From the NCBI RefSeq assembly GCF_003664125.1, contig NZ_RCCP01000007.1, positions 26,601 through 90,600 of the forward strand: a DNA stretch of 64,000 bases, read 5' to 3'. Below, one piece after another: positions 16,246 through 24,558 of the stretch (within the stretch, counting starts at the first letter, position 1; every line of letters starts with the position of its first letter). This DNA is from Planococcus citreus (lineage in GTDB: Bacteria; Bacillota; Bacilli; Bacillales_A; Planococcaceae). The translations under genes and the position numbers were made by a program. The notes beneath the pieces are model-generated. The model was not told where the DNA came from and searched no databases. It was given only the letters and a program-made list of their open reading frames with translations.

Positions 16246-16279
16246 AAAAACAACCATCAGCTGATGGTTGTTTTTTTAT
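16243..16279. terminator. Bidirectional terminator between TspO-like gene and map
   Basis: AAAAAACAACCATCAG and CTGATGGTTGTTTTTT form a perfect palindrome between convergent genes. Confidence 0.9.
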
Positions 16280-16290
16280 ATTTGTTGATT

Positions 16291-17043
16291 TTATTTTTCG
16301 AGTTTTGTCAGCAAAATCGGCTCGCCTTTTGTGACGAGTACGGTATGTTCAATCTGTGCGACGAGCGATTGGTCCGGCGTGATAAAGGTCCAGCCGTCCC
16401 CTGATTCGATGATATGCTCAGCCTTTTGGGAAATAAACGGCTCGACTGCAAGCACCATGCCTTCTTTCAAGATCGTCGTTTCCCACGCATCGTAATAATT
16501 AAGGATATATTGCGGTGCTTCGTGAAGCGATTTCCCAACTCCGTGCCCTGTCAGGTTCTTGATGACAAACAAGCCTTGGTCTTTCGCTTCGCGTTCGACT
16601 GCCTTGCCGATCTGGTTCAGTTTGGCGCCGGCTTTCACTTTCATCATGGCGCGTTCGAATGCGGATTCCGCGGCTTGGCAAAGCTTTTCTTTTGCTTCGT
16701 GCCCTTCTCCGACCACAAATGAAATGCCGGTATCCGCGAAATAATCGCAGTATGATCCAGACACGTCAATATTGACGATATCGCCGTCGTTGATGACACG
16801 CTTACCTGGAATCCCGTGCGCCACTTCTTCGTTGACGCTGATGCATGTATAGCCCGGGAAATCATATTCCGATTTCGGGGCAGAGACGCCGCCCCATTCT
16901 TTGAACAGGCGTCCGCCCAGTTCATCGAGTTCTTTCGTCGTTATGCCGGGCTTCACGGCCGCTTTCATCGTTTCGCGGATTTCCGCCACCATTTGTCCGG
17001 CTTTTTTCAAACCTTCAATATCTTTTTCATTAGTCGCTATCAT
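16291..17043 (-). CDS. map: Type I methionyl aminopeptidase (YflG-like)
   Basis: 250 residues, a short type Ia methionine aminopeptidase (PF00557). Metal ligands of the pita-bread fold are visible: DIVNIDVSGSYCDYFADTG carries the two Asp, LTGHGVGKSLHE the His, and VLAVEPFIS and VAQIEHTV the two Glu. It removes initiator methionine from new proteins. It is not in the secY-adk-map-infA cluster, so it is probably the second, YflG-type copy known from Bacillus. AGAAGGG precedes the ATG. It appears monocistronic. Confidence 0.92.
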   Translation of the reverse strand: MIATNEKDIEGLKKAGQMVAEIRETMKAAVKPGITTKELDELGGRLFKEWGGVSAPKSEYDFPGYTCISVNEEVAHGIPGKRVINDGDIVNIDVSGSYCDYFADTGISFVVGEGHEAKEKLCQAAESAFERAMMKVKAGAKLNQIGKAVEREAKDQGLFVIKNLTGHGVGKSLHEAPQYILNYYDAWETTILKEGMVLAVEPFISQKAEHIIESGDGWTFITPDQSLVAQIEHTVLVTKGEPILLTKLEK

Positions 17044-17170
17044 ACTGACCCTTCTTTCAAACTATTCTATTTGAGCATTATAACATAGAATAAGCCGCTC
17101 TCGCCTCTCCTACCGTTCATTCAACTCCCATAAATACCCAAACTTAGTATGATTAATAGATCTATCCAAC

Positions 17171-17203
17171 AAAAAAAGCCGCCTATCGATAAGGCGGCTT
17201 TCA
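17171..17203 (-). terminator. Intrinsic terminator after thiT
   Basis: On the minus strand AAAGCCGCCT, an ATCGAT loop and AGGCGGCTTT are followed by T7. It overlaps the thiT stop region. Confidence 0.85.
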
Positions 17204-17779
17204 TCATGAATCCGGCTGCGTCAAACGCGGCGCTGTAATGAACAACAAAGAGCACACAATCGCTGCGACGATCGCAACGGGAATCATATAGGTAGCGTTA
17301 TAGACTGCTGAATAGACGAAGACATTGCCTTCCGCAAACATGCCGAAGAATAGGATCCCCGTAATGACATGGATCACATAACGGAGAAATGACCCGATCA
17401 ATACGCCAAGTGCGACCATGGCAATGACTTTTCCGGTCTTTCTCGCACGCACGGCTTCCAAGTAACGGCCGCGCATCATACCGGCCAAACCGACGACGCC
17501 ATATGCCAGCAAATAATCCAAAATGACTTGCATGACCACAAAGCCGAACGACAGCGGCGCTACCGAGATAAAGCCCGTGACAATCTGCAGCAAGCCGACT
17601 AAAAGCCCCGTGATGACACCCGCTCCGACGCCCCTGCGGAATGCCATCAGCACGATCGGGATCATGACCAGGCTGACCGATCCCCCCTGCGGCATGCGAA
17701 AGGCGATAAAATCCAATACAAAGCCGAGAGCTGCAAAAATTGCAATTTCGACCATTAACAATACACGTTTATTCCTCAT
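17204..17779 (-). CDS. thiT: Energy-coupled thiamine transporter ThiT (ECF S component)
   Basis: 191 residues with about six hydrophobic segments. The N-terminal FAALGFVLDFIAFRMPQGGSVSLVMIP region contains the thiamine-binding loop typical of ThiT/YuaJ (PF09515). It binds thiamine at the cell surface and works with the shared EcfA/A'/T module encoded elsewhere. The assignment is strongly supported by the TPP riboswitch and intrinsic terminator directly upstream on the same strand. AAAGGAGG lies 8 bp before the ATG. The transcript appears monocistronic. Confidence 0.95.
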   Translation of the reverse strand: MRNKRVLLMVEIAIFAALGFVLDFIAFRMPQGGSVSLVMIPIVLMAFRRGVGAGVITGLLVGLLQIVTGFISVAPLSFGFVVMQVILDYLLAYGVVGLAGMMRGRYLEAVRARKTGKVIAMVALGVLIGSFLRYVIHVITGILFFGMFAEGNVFVYSAVYNATYMIPVAIVAAIVCSLLFITAPRLTQPDS

Positions 17780-17839
17780 TCAAACTGCCTCCTTTTGGAT
17801 TTGCACATCACCAGAAGGGCCGTTTTTAAAAAACCATAT

Positions 17840-17872
17840 AAAAAACGGCGCCAGGACAGATCCTGGCGCCGC
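17840..17872 (-). terminator. Riboswitch-controlled terminator of thiT
   Basis: On the minus strand GGCGCCAGGA, a short loop and TCCTGGCGCC are followed by a T6 tract. It lies between the aptamer and thiT, so ligand binding is expected to favour it. Confidence 0.9.
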
Positions 17873-17889
17873 TTGGGCCGGTTTTCCAT

Positions 17890-17974
17890 CCACATCCCTG
17901 CGCAAGTGTTAACTTACAGGTTCGAAGGGTAAGAACTTACTCGTTCACTCTCAGCCAAAGCTCCCCTTGTGGTG
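17890..17974 (-). promoter_or_regulatory. TPP (thi-box) riboswitch aptamer
   Basis: On the minus strand the conserved blocks are in order: CCACAAGGGGAGC, CTGAGAG, TTACCCTTCGAACCTG, and TTGCGCAGGGATGTGG. These match the THI element, which binds thiamine pyrophosphate. P1 is CCACA pairing with TGTGG. A terminator and thiT follow, giving transcriptional attenuation when TPP is plentiful. Confidence 0.96.
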
Positions 17975-18000
17975 TATACAATTATTCCGCTATTATGTGT

Positions 18001-18029
18001 ATTGTACACAACGCATACTTGGCTTGCAA
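18001..18029 (-). promoter_or_regulatory. Sigma-A promoter of the thiT riboswitch transcript
   Basis: On the minus strand TTGCAA (18024-18029) and TACAAT (18001-18006) are 17 bp apart. The start would be about 20 nt upstream of the aptamer. Confidence 0.65.
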
Positions 18030-18098
18030 GGCCGTTTCAGCCAAACGGATTAGGGTAGATAGAAACTAGCAAACTTTGTGGAAGGTGGTGGAGGCAGT

Positions 18099-19199
18099 TT
18101 GAAAACTGCCGGATCAATGATTGATTTATTGAAGGATTTGATCAAGATCGAAAGCGATACGAAAGAAGGAGCGAACGAAGCGCTGATGTTCTGCTCTGCC
18201 TGGCTCAAGGCGAAAGGCGAAGAAGTCGAAGTACACGATAACGACGGCTACCTCATGCTGACAGCAGCTAAAGGGCAAGGCGCCGAAAAGATCATCTGGA
18301 ACGGCCATGTCGACGTCGTGCCCGGGCATAAAGAGCAATTTTCCCCAATCGAAGAAGGCGACAAACTATATGGCCGCGGGTCGGCAGACATGAAAGCCGG
18401 GGTTGCTGCGATGATGCAGGCATTTGTCGAACTCGACGCTTCTGCATTGCCGCGTGAAGTGCATTTGCACATTGTCACCGATGAAGAGATTGGCGGACGC
18501 AATACTTCGAAATGGCTCGTCGACCAAGGCCATTACGGCGACTTCGTCATTTGCGGTGAACCGACCCATTTGAAGATCGGCTTGCAATCGAAAGGCATCC
18601 TGAGAATGGATTTGACATTCAAAGGCAAACCGGCTCACGGATCGCGCCCATGGGAAGGCATTAACGCCATCGAATCGGCGATGAAATTCCATGCCGGCAT
18701 GAACGATTTGCCGTTCCGCAAAGAATCAACGGAATACTATGAGCAGCCTTCCGTCAACTTGCCGATTATCAATGCAGGCGATCGTTATAATGTAGTGCCT
18801 GAAATCTGTAAGATGTCCTACGATATCCGCTTCATGCCGGGACAGGACAAGGACGAGATCGTCCGCCAGATGGAACAGCTGGCCAACACGCTCGATGTCG
18901 ATATGGAATACAAGGCGAGCGGTTCGACCCCTGCCTTGACGACGACGGACGACCATCCATACATCCAGACCTTGATGAAGGCCGTCGAATCAACGCTATC
19001 GGAACAGCCGGTATTGTTCGGCCAGCACGGTGCTGCCGACACCCGTTATTACGCCGAGAAAATTGGCGGGCAAGGCGCCATCGAATTCGGGCCGAGCGGA
19101 GACGACTGGCATGGCAACGCGGAATACGTCTCCATTTCAAGTGTCCATTCCTATAAGGATATTCTGATCGCACACGCCAATGCCCCAACAGAGGTTTAA
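18099..19199 (+). CDS. M20 family metallopeptidase (ArgE/DapE-type deacylase)
   Basis: 366 residues from a TTG at 18099 with GGTGGAGG 4-5 bp upstream; a GTG at 18078 is in frame but precedes this site. Catalytic-site motifs of M20 (PF01546) are present: NGHVDVVPG (His and Asp), GRGSADMKAG (bridging Asp), DEEIGG (catalytic and metal Glu), CGEPT and the late GPSGDDWHGNAEYVS (His). The dimerisation insert lies around residues 160-270. Substrates may be N-acyl amino acids such as acetylornithine or succinyl-diaminopimelate. Genomic context does not choose between them, as no arginine or lysine genes are near. Confidence 0.88.
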   Translation: MKTAGSMIDLLKDLIKIESDTKEGANEALMFCSAWLKAKGEEVEVHDNDGYLMLTAAKGQGAEKIIWNGHVDVVPGHKEQFSPIEEGDKLYGRGSADMKAGVAAMMQAFVELDASALPREVHLHIVTDEEIGGRNTSKWLVDQGHYGDFVICGEPTHLKIGLQSKGILRMDLTFKGKPAHGSRPWEGINAIESAMKFHAGMNDLPFRKESTEYYEQPSVNLPIINAGDRYNVVPEICKMSYDIRFMPGQDKDEIVRQMEQLANTLDVDMEYKASGSTPALTTTDDHPYIQTLMKAVESTLSEQPVLFGQHGAADTRYYAEKIGGQGAIEFGPSGDDWHGNAEYVSISSVHSYKDILIAHANAPTEV

Positions 19200-19219
19200 A
19201 AAAGGCTGAAATCGGGAAA
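19194..19219 (+). promoter_or_regulatory. Candidate sigma-B promoter for the 49-residue basic protein
   Basis: GTTTAA (19194-19199, overlapping the M20 stop codon) and GGGAAA (19214-19219) are 14 bp apart. This matches the sigma-B consensus and the geometry of the site at 1966-1991. The predicted leader is about 37 nt. Confidence 0.5.
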
Positions 19220-19263
19220 ACTCTACTAAACCTCAATACGAAAAAATGAATGGAGCGATAAAT

Positions 19264-19413
19264 ATGGCTATTGGAAGACTTGTCAGATCTGCGATTAAAT
19301 ACGGGCCGATTGCATACCCGATCATCCGTAAAGTGATGAACAACCGCAAGAAGAACAATGCAAACAATGAAAACGATGCACGTAACCGCAGCGACTCACG
19401 AAAAAGCCGCTGA
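19264..19413 (+). CDS. Small basic protein of unknown function
   Basis: 49 residues: an amphipathic N-terminal half (AIGRLVRSAIKYGPIAYPII) followed by a very basic, Asn/Arg/Lys/Ser-rich tail ending SRKSR. TGGAG lies 9 bp before the ATG. A sigma-B-like promoter is positioned upstream, and a strong terminator follows within 6 bp, so it can be an independent stress-induced unit. The short hydrophobic stretch is too polar to be a confident membrane span. I do not recognise a family. It is too short for standard ORF cut-offs and would often be missed. Confidence 0.6.
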   Translation: MAIGRLVRSAIKYGPIAYPIIRKVMNNRKKNNANNENDARNRSDSRKSR

Positions 19414-19417
19414 ACAA

Positions 19418-19460
19418 TAAAAGGCCGGAGAAAATGATTCATTTTCTCCGGCCTTTTTAT
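19418..19460. terminator. Bidirectional terminator between the small basic protein and SGNH hydrolase genes
   Basis: AAAAGGCCGGAGAAAATGA and TCATTTTCTCCGGCCTTTTT form a near-perfect long hairpin between convergent genes. Confidence 0.9.
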
Positions 19461-19474
19461 ATTGCTTAAGCTTT

Positions 19475-20407
19475 TTAAATGAGCGGCAATGCCTGGCGAA
19501 TCGCTAAATAATCCAGATCCTTGCCTTCAGAAGGCTTGGTGGCAGAATCGTCACTTGAAACATCTTCCGAATCGGCCTCTTCTTCATCCGCTTCACCTGA
19601 CGGCTCTTCCTGTTCTTGCATTTGCTGGATTTCTTCGAACGTTACAGGCGCCGGTTCCGGAAGTTCTGCATCTTCCACTTCAAACCCTTCGCCGTATTGC
19701 TCGAAGAATGCGTTCGCCATCTCCTGATAGCCATCTACGTTCGGATGGACGTCTCCGGAATTCGGGACGAGTTCCACGGCATCCTCACCGAAACGGTCGG
19801 CTACATCGACAAATGTCGCGCCCGCCTGTTCTGCTTCCTGCTTGAGGATGTCGTTTAATTGCTCCAATTGCCCAGCCGTGCCTTGTTTTTGACTGTCACG
19901 GGCATGCGGGTAAGCAAAATAATAGCCCATTACATAGATATCCGCTGACGGCGCAAGCTCTTCCAGTTCAGAAAGAATCGTTTCGACATTTTCACGCGCC
20001 GCATTCAGTGCGTAATCCGCTTGGATCTCTTCAAAGCTCAACGCCCCTTCAGCGGCATTCGCTTGCACGAGGCGCAGCAAATCATTCGCTCCGGCAGACA
20101 CCGTGATAATGTTCGCTTGGCCAAGCAGCTCTTTTGCTTCATCCGACTCGATGCTTTCCAGGACATCTCCTGTGGTGAATCCAGGGAAAGCCAAGTCTTT
20201 TGAATAGAACGCCAGCGGCTGGTTGCGCGTCAATTCCTGCGCAATCAAATCCGAATAACCGCTGTCGATTGACCGGTTCGGCGTCTGGCCTGCCGCCAGT
20301 GAATCGCCGATCGCCACATAAGCGGCAGGAATTTGCGGCTCCGCAGATGCCGTATTCCCTGCTATTAGCAATAGCCCAGCTGCTGCCGCACTCATTGTCT
20401 TTTTCAT
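19475..20407 (-). CDS. Secreted SGNH/GDSL-family hydrolase with acidic C-terminal tail
   Basis: 310 residues. A signal peptide occupies residues 1-22 (MKKT then a hydrophobic Ala/Leu core, ending ASA before EPQ). The SGNH blocks are present: nucleophile GDSL at 34-37, GAND near residue 107 and DVHPN near 217 holding the Asp-His pair. This is a lipase/esterase fold (PF13472). After residue about 240 the protein becomes a Glu/Asp/Ser-rich low-complexity tail, then a short DYLAIRQALPLI end. GAGGTG precedes the ATG. It follows the M29 gene with only 12 bp between, so it is the last gene of a helicase-peptidase-lipase operon. Confidence 0.88.
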   Translation of the reverse strand: MKKTMSAAAAGLLLIAGNTASAEPQIPAAYVAIGDSLAAGQTPNRSIDSGYSDLIAQELTRNQPLAFYSKDLAFPGFTTGDVLESIESDEAKELLGQANIITVSAGANDLLRLVQANAAEGALSFEEIQADYALNAARENVETILSELEELAPSADIYVMGYYFAYPHARDSQKQGTAGQLEQLNDILKQEAEQAGATFVDVADRFGEDAVELVPNSGDVHPNVDGYQEMANAFFEQYGEGFEVEDAELPEPAPVTFEEIQQMQEQEEPSGEADEEEADSEDVSSDDSATKPSEGKDLDYLAIRQALPLI

Positions 20408-20419
20408 GTGCTCACCTCG

Positions 20420-21646
20420 TTAGAATGCCCAATTTCCTTTTCGGAAAATCGCTTCGGTCTTGCCGTCTTCTGTAATGCCGTCGATGTCCATCTCGCTCGA
20501 GCCGATCATGAAATCTTCATGGACAATCGATGTATTCAATCCGTAATCCTTTAATTGATCGCGTTCCAAGTCTTTTCCGCCTTCGAGGCAAGTCGGGTAG
20601 GAATCGCCGATTGCCAAATGATTCGATGCATTTTCATCGAACAAGGTGTTGTAGAACAAAATGCCGGAAGCCGATATCGGCGATTCCACCGGCACAAGCG
20701 CCACTTCCCCGAGATATGCTGCGCCTTCGTCGGCTGAAAGCAATTCATCCAATAGTTCCTGGCCGATTTCTGCTTGAGCTTTTGTAATACGGCCGTTTTC
20801 GAAGCGCAACGTGAAGCCATCGATGATATTGCCTTGGTAAACGAGCGGCTTCGTATTGCGCACGGTGCCTTCAACTTCCAGTTTGGCCGGCACGGTATAT
20901 ACTTCTTCAGTCGGCATATTGGCGATGAACGGCACATGGTCCGGTGTGCGGGAAGCGCCGCTCATCCAAATATGGCCATCTGGCAAGCCGATCGTCAAAT
21001 CGGTTCCTGGCGCACGGTAATGCAATTTCCGGTAGCGCCGTTCGTTCAATGCGGCCGCCCGCCGTTCCAGGTTGGCGATATGTTCCTGCCACAACGCGAC
21101 TGCGTCACCGTCTCCGATGCGCACGGTCTGGAAAATCGCTTGCCACAGAGCGGCCATTTGATCCTCTTCGTCCGGGAACACTTTTTGCGCCCATTTTTCA
21201 GAGGGGATCGCAACGATCGACCAAGCGATCTTATCGGATCCGACAGCCTGGCGATAGCGTTCCAATGCTTTTCCAGCGGATTTTTGCGCATCGCTTAAGC
21301 GTTTTGCAGGAATGCCTGTAAGCAAATCCGGGTCTTCCGCATCGATCCACAAGAATGCACCTTTATGGTCGATGATGGCGTCGCGCTGTTTGACGACCCA
21401 ATCCGGAAATTCGTGAAACGCGGCGTCCGGTGCCAATTCGTAATGCGTCCGTATAACTGACGGGTCCGTGAACGCGACATGGACTTGCTTAGCCCCTGCT
21501 TCGTAGGCTTTCTCGACGACCAAACGCGTGAATTCCACGGTATCCGTCGTCGTCGCAATTAATAGCTCCTGCCCCGGTTGGACATTGACGCCGACACGGA
21601 CAGTCAATTCCGCATATTGCGCTAACTTGTCCTGAAAGCTCATCAT
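20420..21646 (-). CDS. M29 family aminopeptidase, copy 2
   Basis: 408 residues, paralogous to the protein at 8933-10165 along its whole length. Shared blocks are KLHYRAPGTDLTIGLPDGH, NMPTEEVYTVP, LGEVALVPVESP and FYNTLFDENASNHLAIG, which contain the M29 metal ligands. The start codon overlaps the stop of the helicase gene (ATGA) with GGGG 6 bp upstream, so translation is coupled to the helicase. A second ATG follows directly. It is a cytosolic metallo-aminopeptidase. Why a housekeeping peptidase is coupled to an RNA helicase and an exported hydrolase is unclear. Confidence 0.92.
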   Translation of the reverse strand: MMSFQDKLAQYAELTVRVGVNVQPGQELLIATTTDTVEFTRLVVEKAYEAGAKQVHVAFTDPSVIRTHYELAPDAAFHEFPDWVVKQRDAIIDHKGAFLWIDAEDPDLLTGIPAKRLSDAQKSAGKALERYRQAVGSDKIAWSIVAIPSEKWAQKVFPDEEDQMAALWQAIFQTVRIGDGDAVALWQEHIANLERRAAALNERRYRKLHYRAPGTDLTIGLPDGHIWMSGASRTPDHVPFIANMPTEEVYTVPAKLEVEGTVRNTKPLVYQGNIIDGFTLRFENGRITKAQAEIGQELLDELLSADEGAAYLGEVALVPVESPISASGILFYNTLFDENASNHLAIGDSYPTCLEGGKDLERDQLKDYGLNTSIVHEDFMIGSSEMDIDGITEDGKTEAIFRKGNWAF

Positions 21647-22800
21647 TTTTTCCCCTTTGCTGTCATGGTTTTGCTATTGCCTTCCACCAATTCGCCGCCA
21701 TGCATGATTTTCTGCACCGGCTTATTCGGCAATTCTTTCGTCAATTTCTTATAATGCTTTTCATCGGCATAAGCCAGAAGCGTCAATACTTCCCCATCAG
21801 CCCCTGCGCGCCCGGTTCTGCCGGAACGGTGCAAATATTGCTCGACTGTCATCGGTGCATCGACATGGATGACATGCGTCAATTGGTCGATATCAAGCCC
21901 GCGCGCTGCCACTTCGGTTGCGATCAATACCGCCGTGTCGCCTTTGCGGAAATCGTCCAATGCTTTCTTGCGTTCTTCTTTTTTCATTTCGGAATGCAAA
22001 GTCGCGATTTTGGCGTCGCGGAATTTCAATTTGCTTTCCTTCATCAACACTTGGTCGAGATTGTTGACGAATGCAAGTGCTTTTACGCCTGTCATATGCG
22101 ACAGGCTGCGAAGCAAGTCGGTCTTGTCGCGTTCATCGACTTTAATGAACGAATGCGTCACTTTTCCTTGTTTCGGCAACTGTTCAGCCGATACTTGCAA
22201 TCTTGTCGGCTGCTTCATCAGGCGCTCTGCCACCAATTCGATTTCCTCTGTAATGGTCGCCGATACCAACACGAGCTGGCGATCCTGCTGCGTTCTTTCA
22301 ATGAGGTCCTTCATGATGCCGCGGTGTTCCCGTGCCATCAATTGGTCGCCTTCATCAAGAACCATGATGCGTACCTCGTGCATTTTGAGTTTCTTGGTCT
22401 TGACCAATTCATTCAAGCGCCCCGGGGTGCCGACGACAATCGTCGGTTTTTTCTTCAACTTGTCCAATTGGCGCTGAATATTCGCGCCGCCGATCAACGG
22501 CGTAACAGTGACATCCGTCCCCGTTGTCCATTCACGCAAGACGTTGACGATTTGCATCGCGAGCTCTTGTGACGGCGCAATGATCATCGCTTGTGTATTC
22601 GGTTTTTTCGGATCGACGCGTTCCAAGATCGGCAACAGGTAAGCCAGCGTTTTTCCCGAGCCGGTCGGAGATTCCGCTACGATGTCGTTTCCTGCGAGCA
22701 TTTCCGGAATCATCTGTTCCTGGATCGGCATCGCTTCGGTAAAGCCGGTTTGTTTCCATTTATCCTGCCAGACAGGACTTAGTTCTTCTATAAAATTCAT
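21643..22800 (-). CDS. DEAD-box-type ATP-dependent RNA helicase with DEGD motif II
   Basis: 385 residues, a minimal two-RecA-domain helicase without a long tail, resembling the YfmL/CshC size class of Bacillus. Q motif GFTEAMPIQEQ (near 19), motif I SPTGSGKT, Ib TPGR, motif III SATIT, motif V ATEVAARGLD and motif VI HRSGRTGRAG are all present. Motif II reads VLDEGDQ, so the third residue of DEAD is Gly rather than Ala. ATP hydrolysis residues (Asp, Glu, final Asp) are kept. It is predicted to remodel RNA or ribosomal particles in the cytosol. It is the first gene of the operon with M29 and SGNH genes. Confidence 0.9.
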   Translation of the reverse strand: MNFIEELSPVWQDKWKQTGFTEAMPIQEQMIPEMLAGNDIVAESPTGSGKTLAYLLPILERVDPKKPNTQAMIIAPSQELAMQIVNVLREWTTGTDVTVTPLIGGANIQRQLDKLKKKPTIVVGTPGRLNELVKTKKLKMHEVRIMVLDEGDQLMAREHRGIMKDLIERTQQDRQLVLVSATITEEIELVAERLMKQPTRLQVSAEQLPKQGKVTHSFIKVDERDKTDLLRSLSHMTGVKALAFVNNLDQVLMKESKLKFRDAKIATLHSEMKKEERKKALDDFRKGDTAVLIATEVAARGLDIDQLTHVIHVDAPMTVEQYLHRSGRTGRAGADGEVLTLLAYADEKHYKKLTKELPNKPVQKIMHGGELVEGNSKTMTAKGKK

Positions 22801-22867
22801 GTGTCATTCCACCTTCTTTTCGATGCCTTAAGTGTACCATATCCGGCTCTTTGCCGCCTTTTTCGGC

Positions 22868-22909
22868 AAATGAAAAGGCGGTTCCTTTTTTAGAAGGAGC
22901 CGCCTCTTT
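22868..22909 (-). terminator. Intrinsic terminator after the MFS transporter gene
   Basis: AAAAGAGGCGGCTCC and GGAACCGCCTTTT arms on the minus strand lie directly after the MFS stop codon. Confidence 0.8.
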
Positions 22910-24376
22910 TCAATCTGCATAGCGTTGTTTATAGACGCGTTCTTTTTGTCTTTCTGTCGCTTTCTGGTCGGGCTTTTTAATGAATAACGCCAACAGAAAC
23001 GCAGCGAGTGCGATGTAAGTCGACACCGTAAAGGAGAAGTTAATGCCTTCGAGCATGGCAGGAATAGTCGCTTCCTGCGCGCTTGTCCCCGAAGCGACCA
23101 GTTCTTGTGCCGTCGATTCGGTGCGCGTATTCATCAAAGTGACAAGAAACGCTGAACCGATTGCGCCGGAAACTTGTTGCAAAGTATTGTTGATGGCCGT
23201 TCCGTGCGGATAGGATTTCATCGGCAATTGGTTGAGCCCGTTCGTCATGACCGGCATCATGACCATCGAAATGCCGAACATGCGCAATGTATAGATGGCC
23301 ATAATTTCATAGTAACCCGTATCCAGTGTTAAATTACTGAACAAATAGGTGGTGATGACCACAAGAGCCAGACCAGGCAATGCCAGCACTTTAGCTCCAT
23401 ATCGGTCAAAAATGCGGCCCGTGATCGGAGACATAACCCCCATGACGAGCGCCCCCGGCAGCATCATCAAACCGGATTGAATCGGGGAGATGCCTTTAAT
23501 AGTCTGGATGTAGATCGGCATGAGGATCATGGCCGAGAACATTGCCATCGACAAAGTGACTGAAATGACCGAAGACAATGCAAACATCGGATGCTTATAG
23601 ACGCGCAGTTCCAATAGCGGCTCTTTTAACTTCATTTGTCGGAACGCAAAGGCTGTTAAGGACAACAGGCCGACCGCTATCGTTAAATAAACAGCCGGAT
23701 TTTCCCAGCCGAGCGAGCCGGCCGAACTGAATCCATAAAGCAACCCGCCGAACCCAAGGCTCGATAGCACGAGAGACAACGGATCAAGCGACAGCTCACG
23801 GTTTTGGAAGGTCAGGTTTTTCAATTTAAAAATCCCGAGAAGTAACGGAATCAAAGCGACCGGCAATACGATAAAGAACAGGATTCTCCACGAGTAGGTT
23901 TGGACGATGAAGCCCGAAAGCGTCGGGCCGATTGCCGGCGCTACGACCATGACCATCCCGAAGACGCCCATTGCCTGCCCTCTTTTTTCGACGGGAAACG
24001 CGGCGAGCATGACATTCATCAATAAAGGCATCATGAGTGCTGCGCCTGACGCCTGGACCATACGGCCAATCAATAGGACAGCAAATGTCGGCGCAACTCC
24101 CGCAAGCAATGTCCCGAGTGAGAACAAGGACATTGCGACAATAAAGATGGCCCGGTTGGAATAACGCTGGATCAAATAAGCGCTCGCCGGAATCAGGATA
24201 CCGTTGACGAGCATATAACCTGTGACGAGCCATTGGGCCGTTGCAGCGTCTACAGATAAGTCGACCATGATTTCCGGGAGTGCAATATTCAAAAGGGTTT
24301 GATTGAAAATCGCTACAAATGCCCCGGTGAACAAAATGGCGATGATTGCATAAGGTGGTTTCGTTGTTTCTTTCAT
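22910..24376 (-). CDS. DHA2-family MFS multidrug efflux transporter
   Basis: 488 residues with about 14 membrane segments. Signatures include FNQTLLNIALPEIM in helix 1, the motif-A-like loop after QWLVTGYMLVNG, LIGRMVQASGAALMMP (helix 4) and the antiporter motif C region VAPAIGPTLSGFI (helix 5). This is the EmrB/QacA/LmrB group (TC 2.A.1.3), which exports drugs with proton antiport. The nearest resemblance is to LmrB. It is transcribed divergently from a TetR regulator, with overlapping promoters and a palindrome between, so drug-responsive repression is expected. CGGAGG precedes the ATG. Confidence 0.92.
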   Translation of the reverse strand: MKETTKPPYAIIAILFTGAFVAIFNQTLLNIALPEIMVDLSVDAATAQWLVTGYMLVNGILIPASAYLIQRYSNRAIFIVAMSLFSLGTLLAGVAPTFAVLLIGRMVQASGAALMMPLLMNVMLAAFPVEKRGQAMGVFGMVMVVAPAIGPTLSGFIVQTYSWRILFFIVLPVALIPLLLGIFKLKNLTFQNRELSLDPLSLVLSSLGFGGLLYGFSSAGSLGWENPAVYLTIAVGLLSLTAFAFRQMKLKEPLLELRVYKHPMFALSSVISVTLSMAMFSAMILMPIYIQTIKGISPIQSGLMMLPGALVMGVMSPITGRIFDRYGAKVLALPGLALVVITTYLFSNLTLDTGYYEIMAIYTLRMFGISMVMMPVMTNGLNQLPMKSYPHGTAINNTLQQVSGAIGSAFLVTLMNTRTESTAQELVASGTSAQEATIPAMLEGINFSFTVSTYIALAAFLLALFIKKPDQKATERQKERVYKQRYAD

Positions 24377-24423
24377 CTTTCTTTCCTCCGTCTCGCCGAT
24401 TTAATTCGGCTGATTATACTCTA

Positions 24424-24451
24424 TTGACACATTTTATACTCGTGGTATATT
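24424..24451 (+). promoter_or_regulatory. Sigma-A promoter of the tetR-type gene
   Basis: TTGACA (24424-24429) and TATATT (24446-24451) have 16 bp spacing. It overlaps the oppositely directed MFS promoter. Confidence 0.65.
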
Positions 24452-24459
24452 TTTTACAA
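24431..24459 (-). promoter_or_regulatory. Sigma-A promoter of the MFS efflux gene
   Basis: On the minus strand TTGTAA (24454-24459) and TAAAAT (24431-24436) are 17 bp apart, face to face with the tetR promoter. Confidence 0.55.
24435..24449. promoter_or_regulatory. Candidate TetR operator between the overlapping promoters
   Basis: The inverted repeat TATAC-N5-GTATA lies between the -35 and -10 elements of both overlapping promoters, where one bound dimer would repress both genes. Confidence 0.45.
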
Positions 24460-24558
24460 GAAAGACGTCCTGAGAACAGTCTATAAGTTCGAAACATTGA
24501 TTTCATCAGCTTTTGACGGTATGCTTTTTCTATACTATCAGTCCAAAAAGGGGATATT

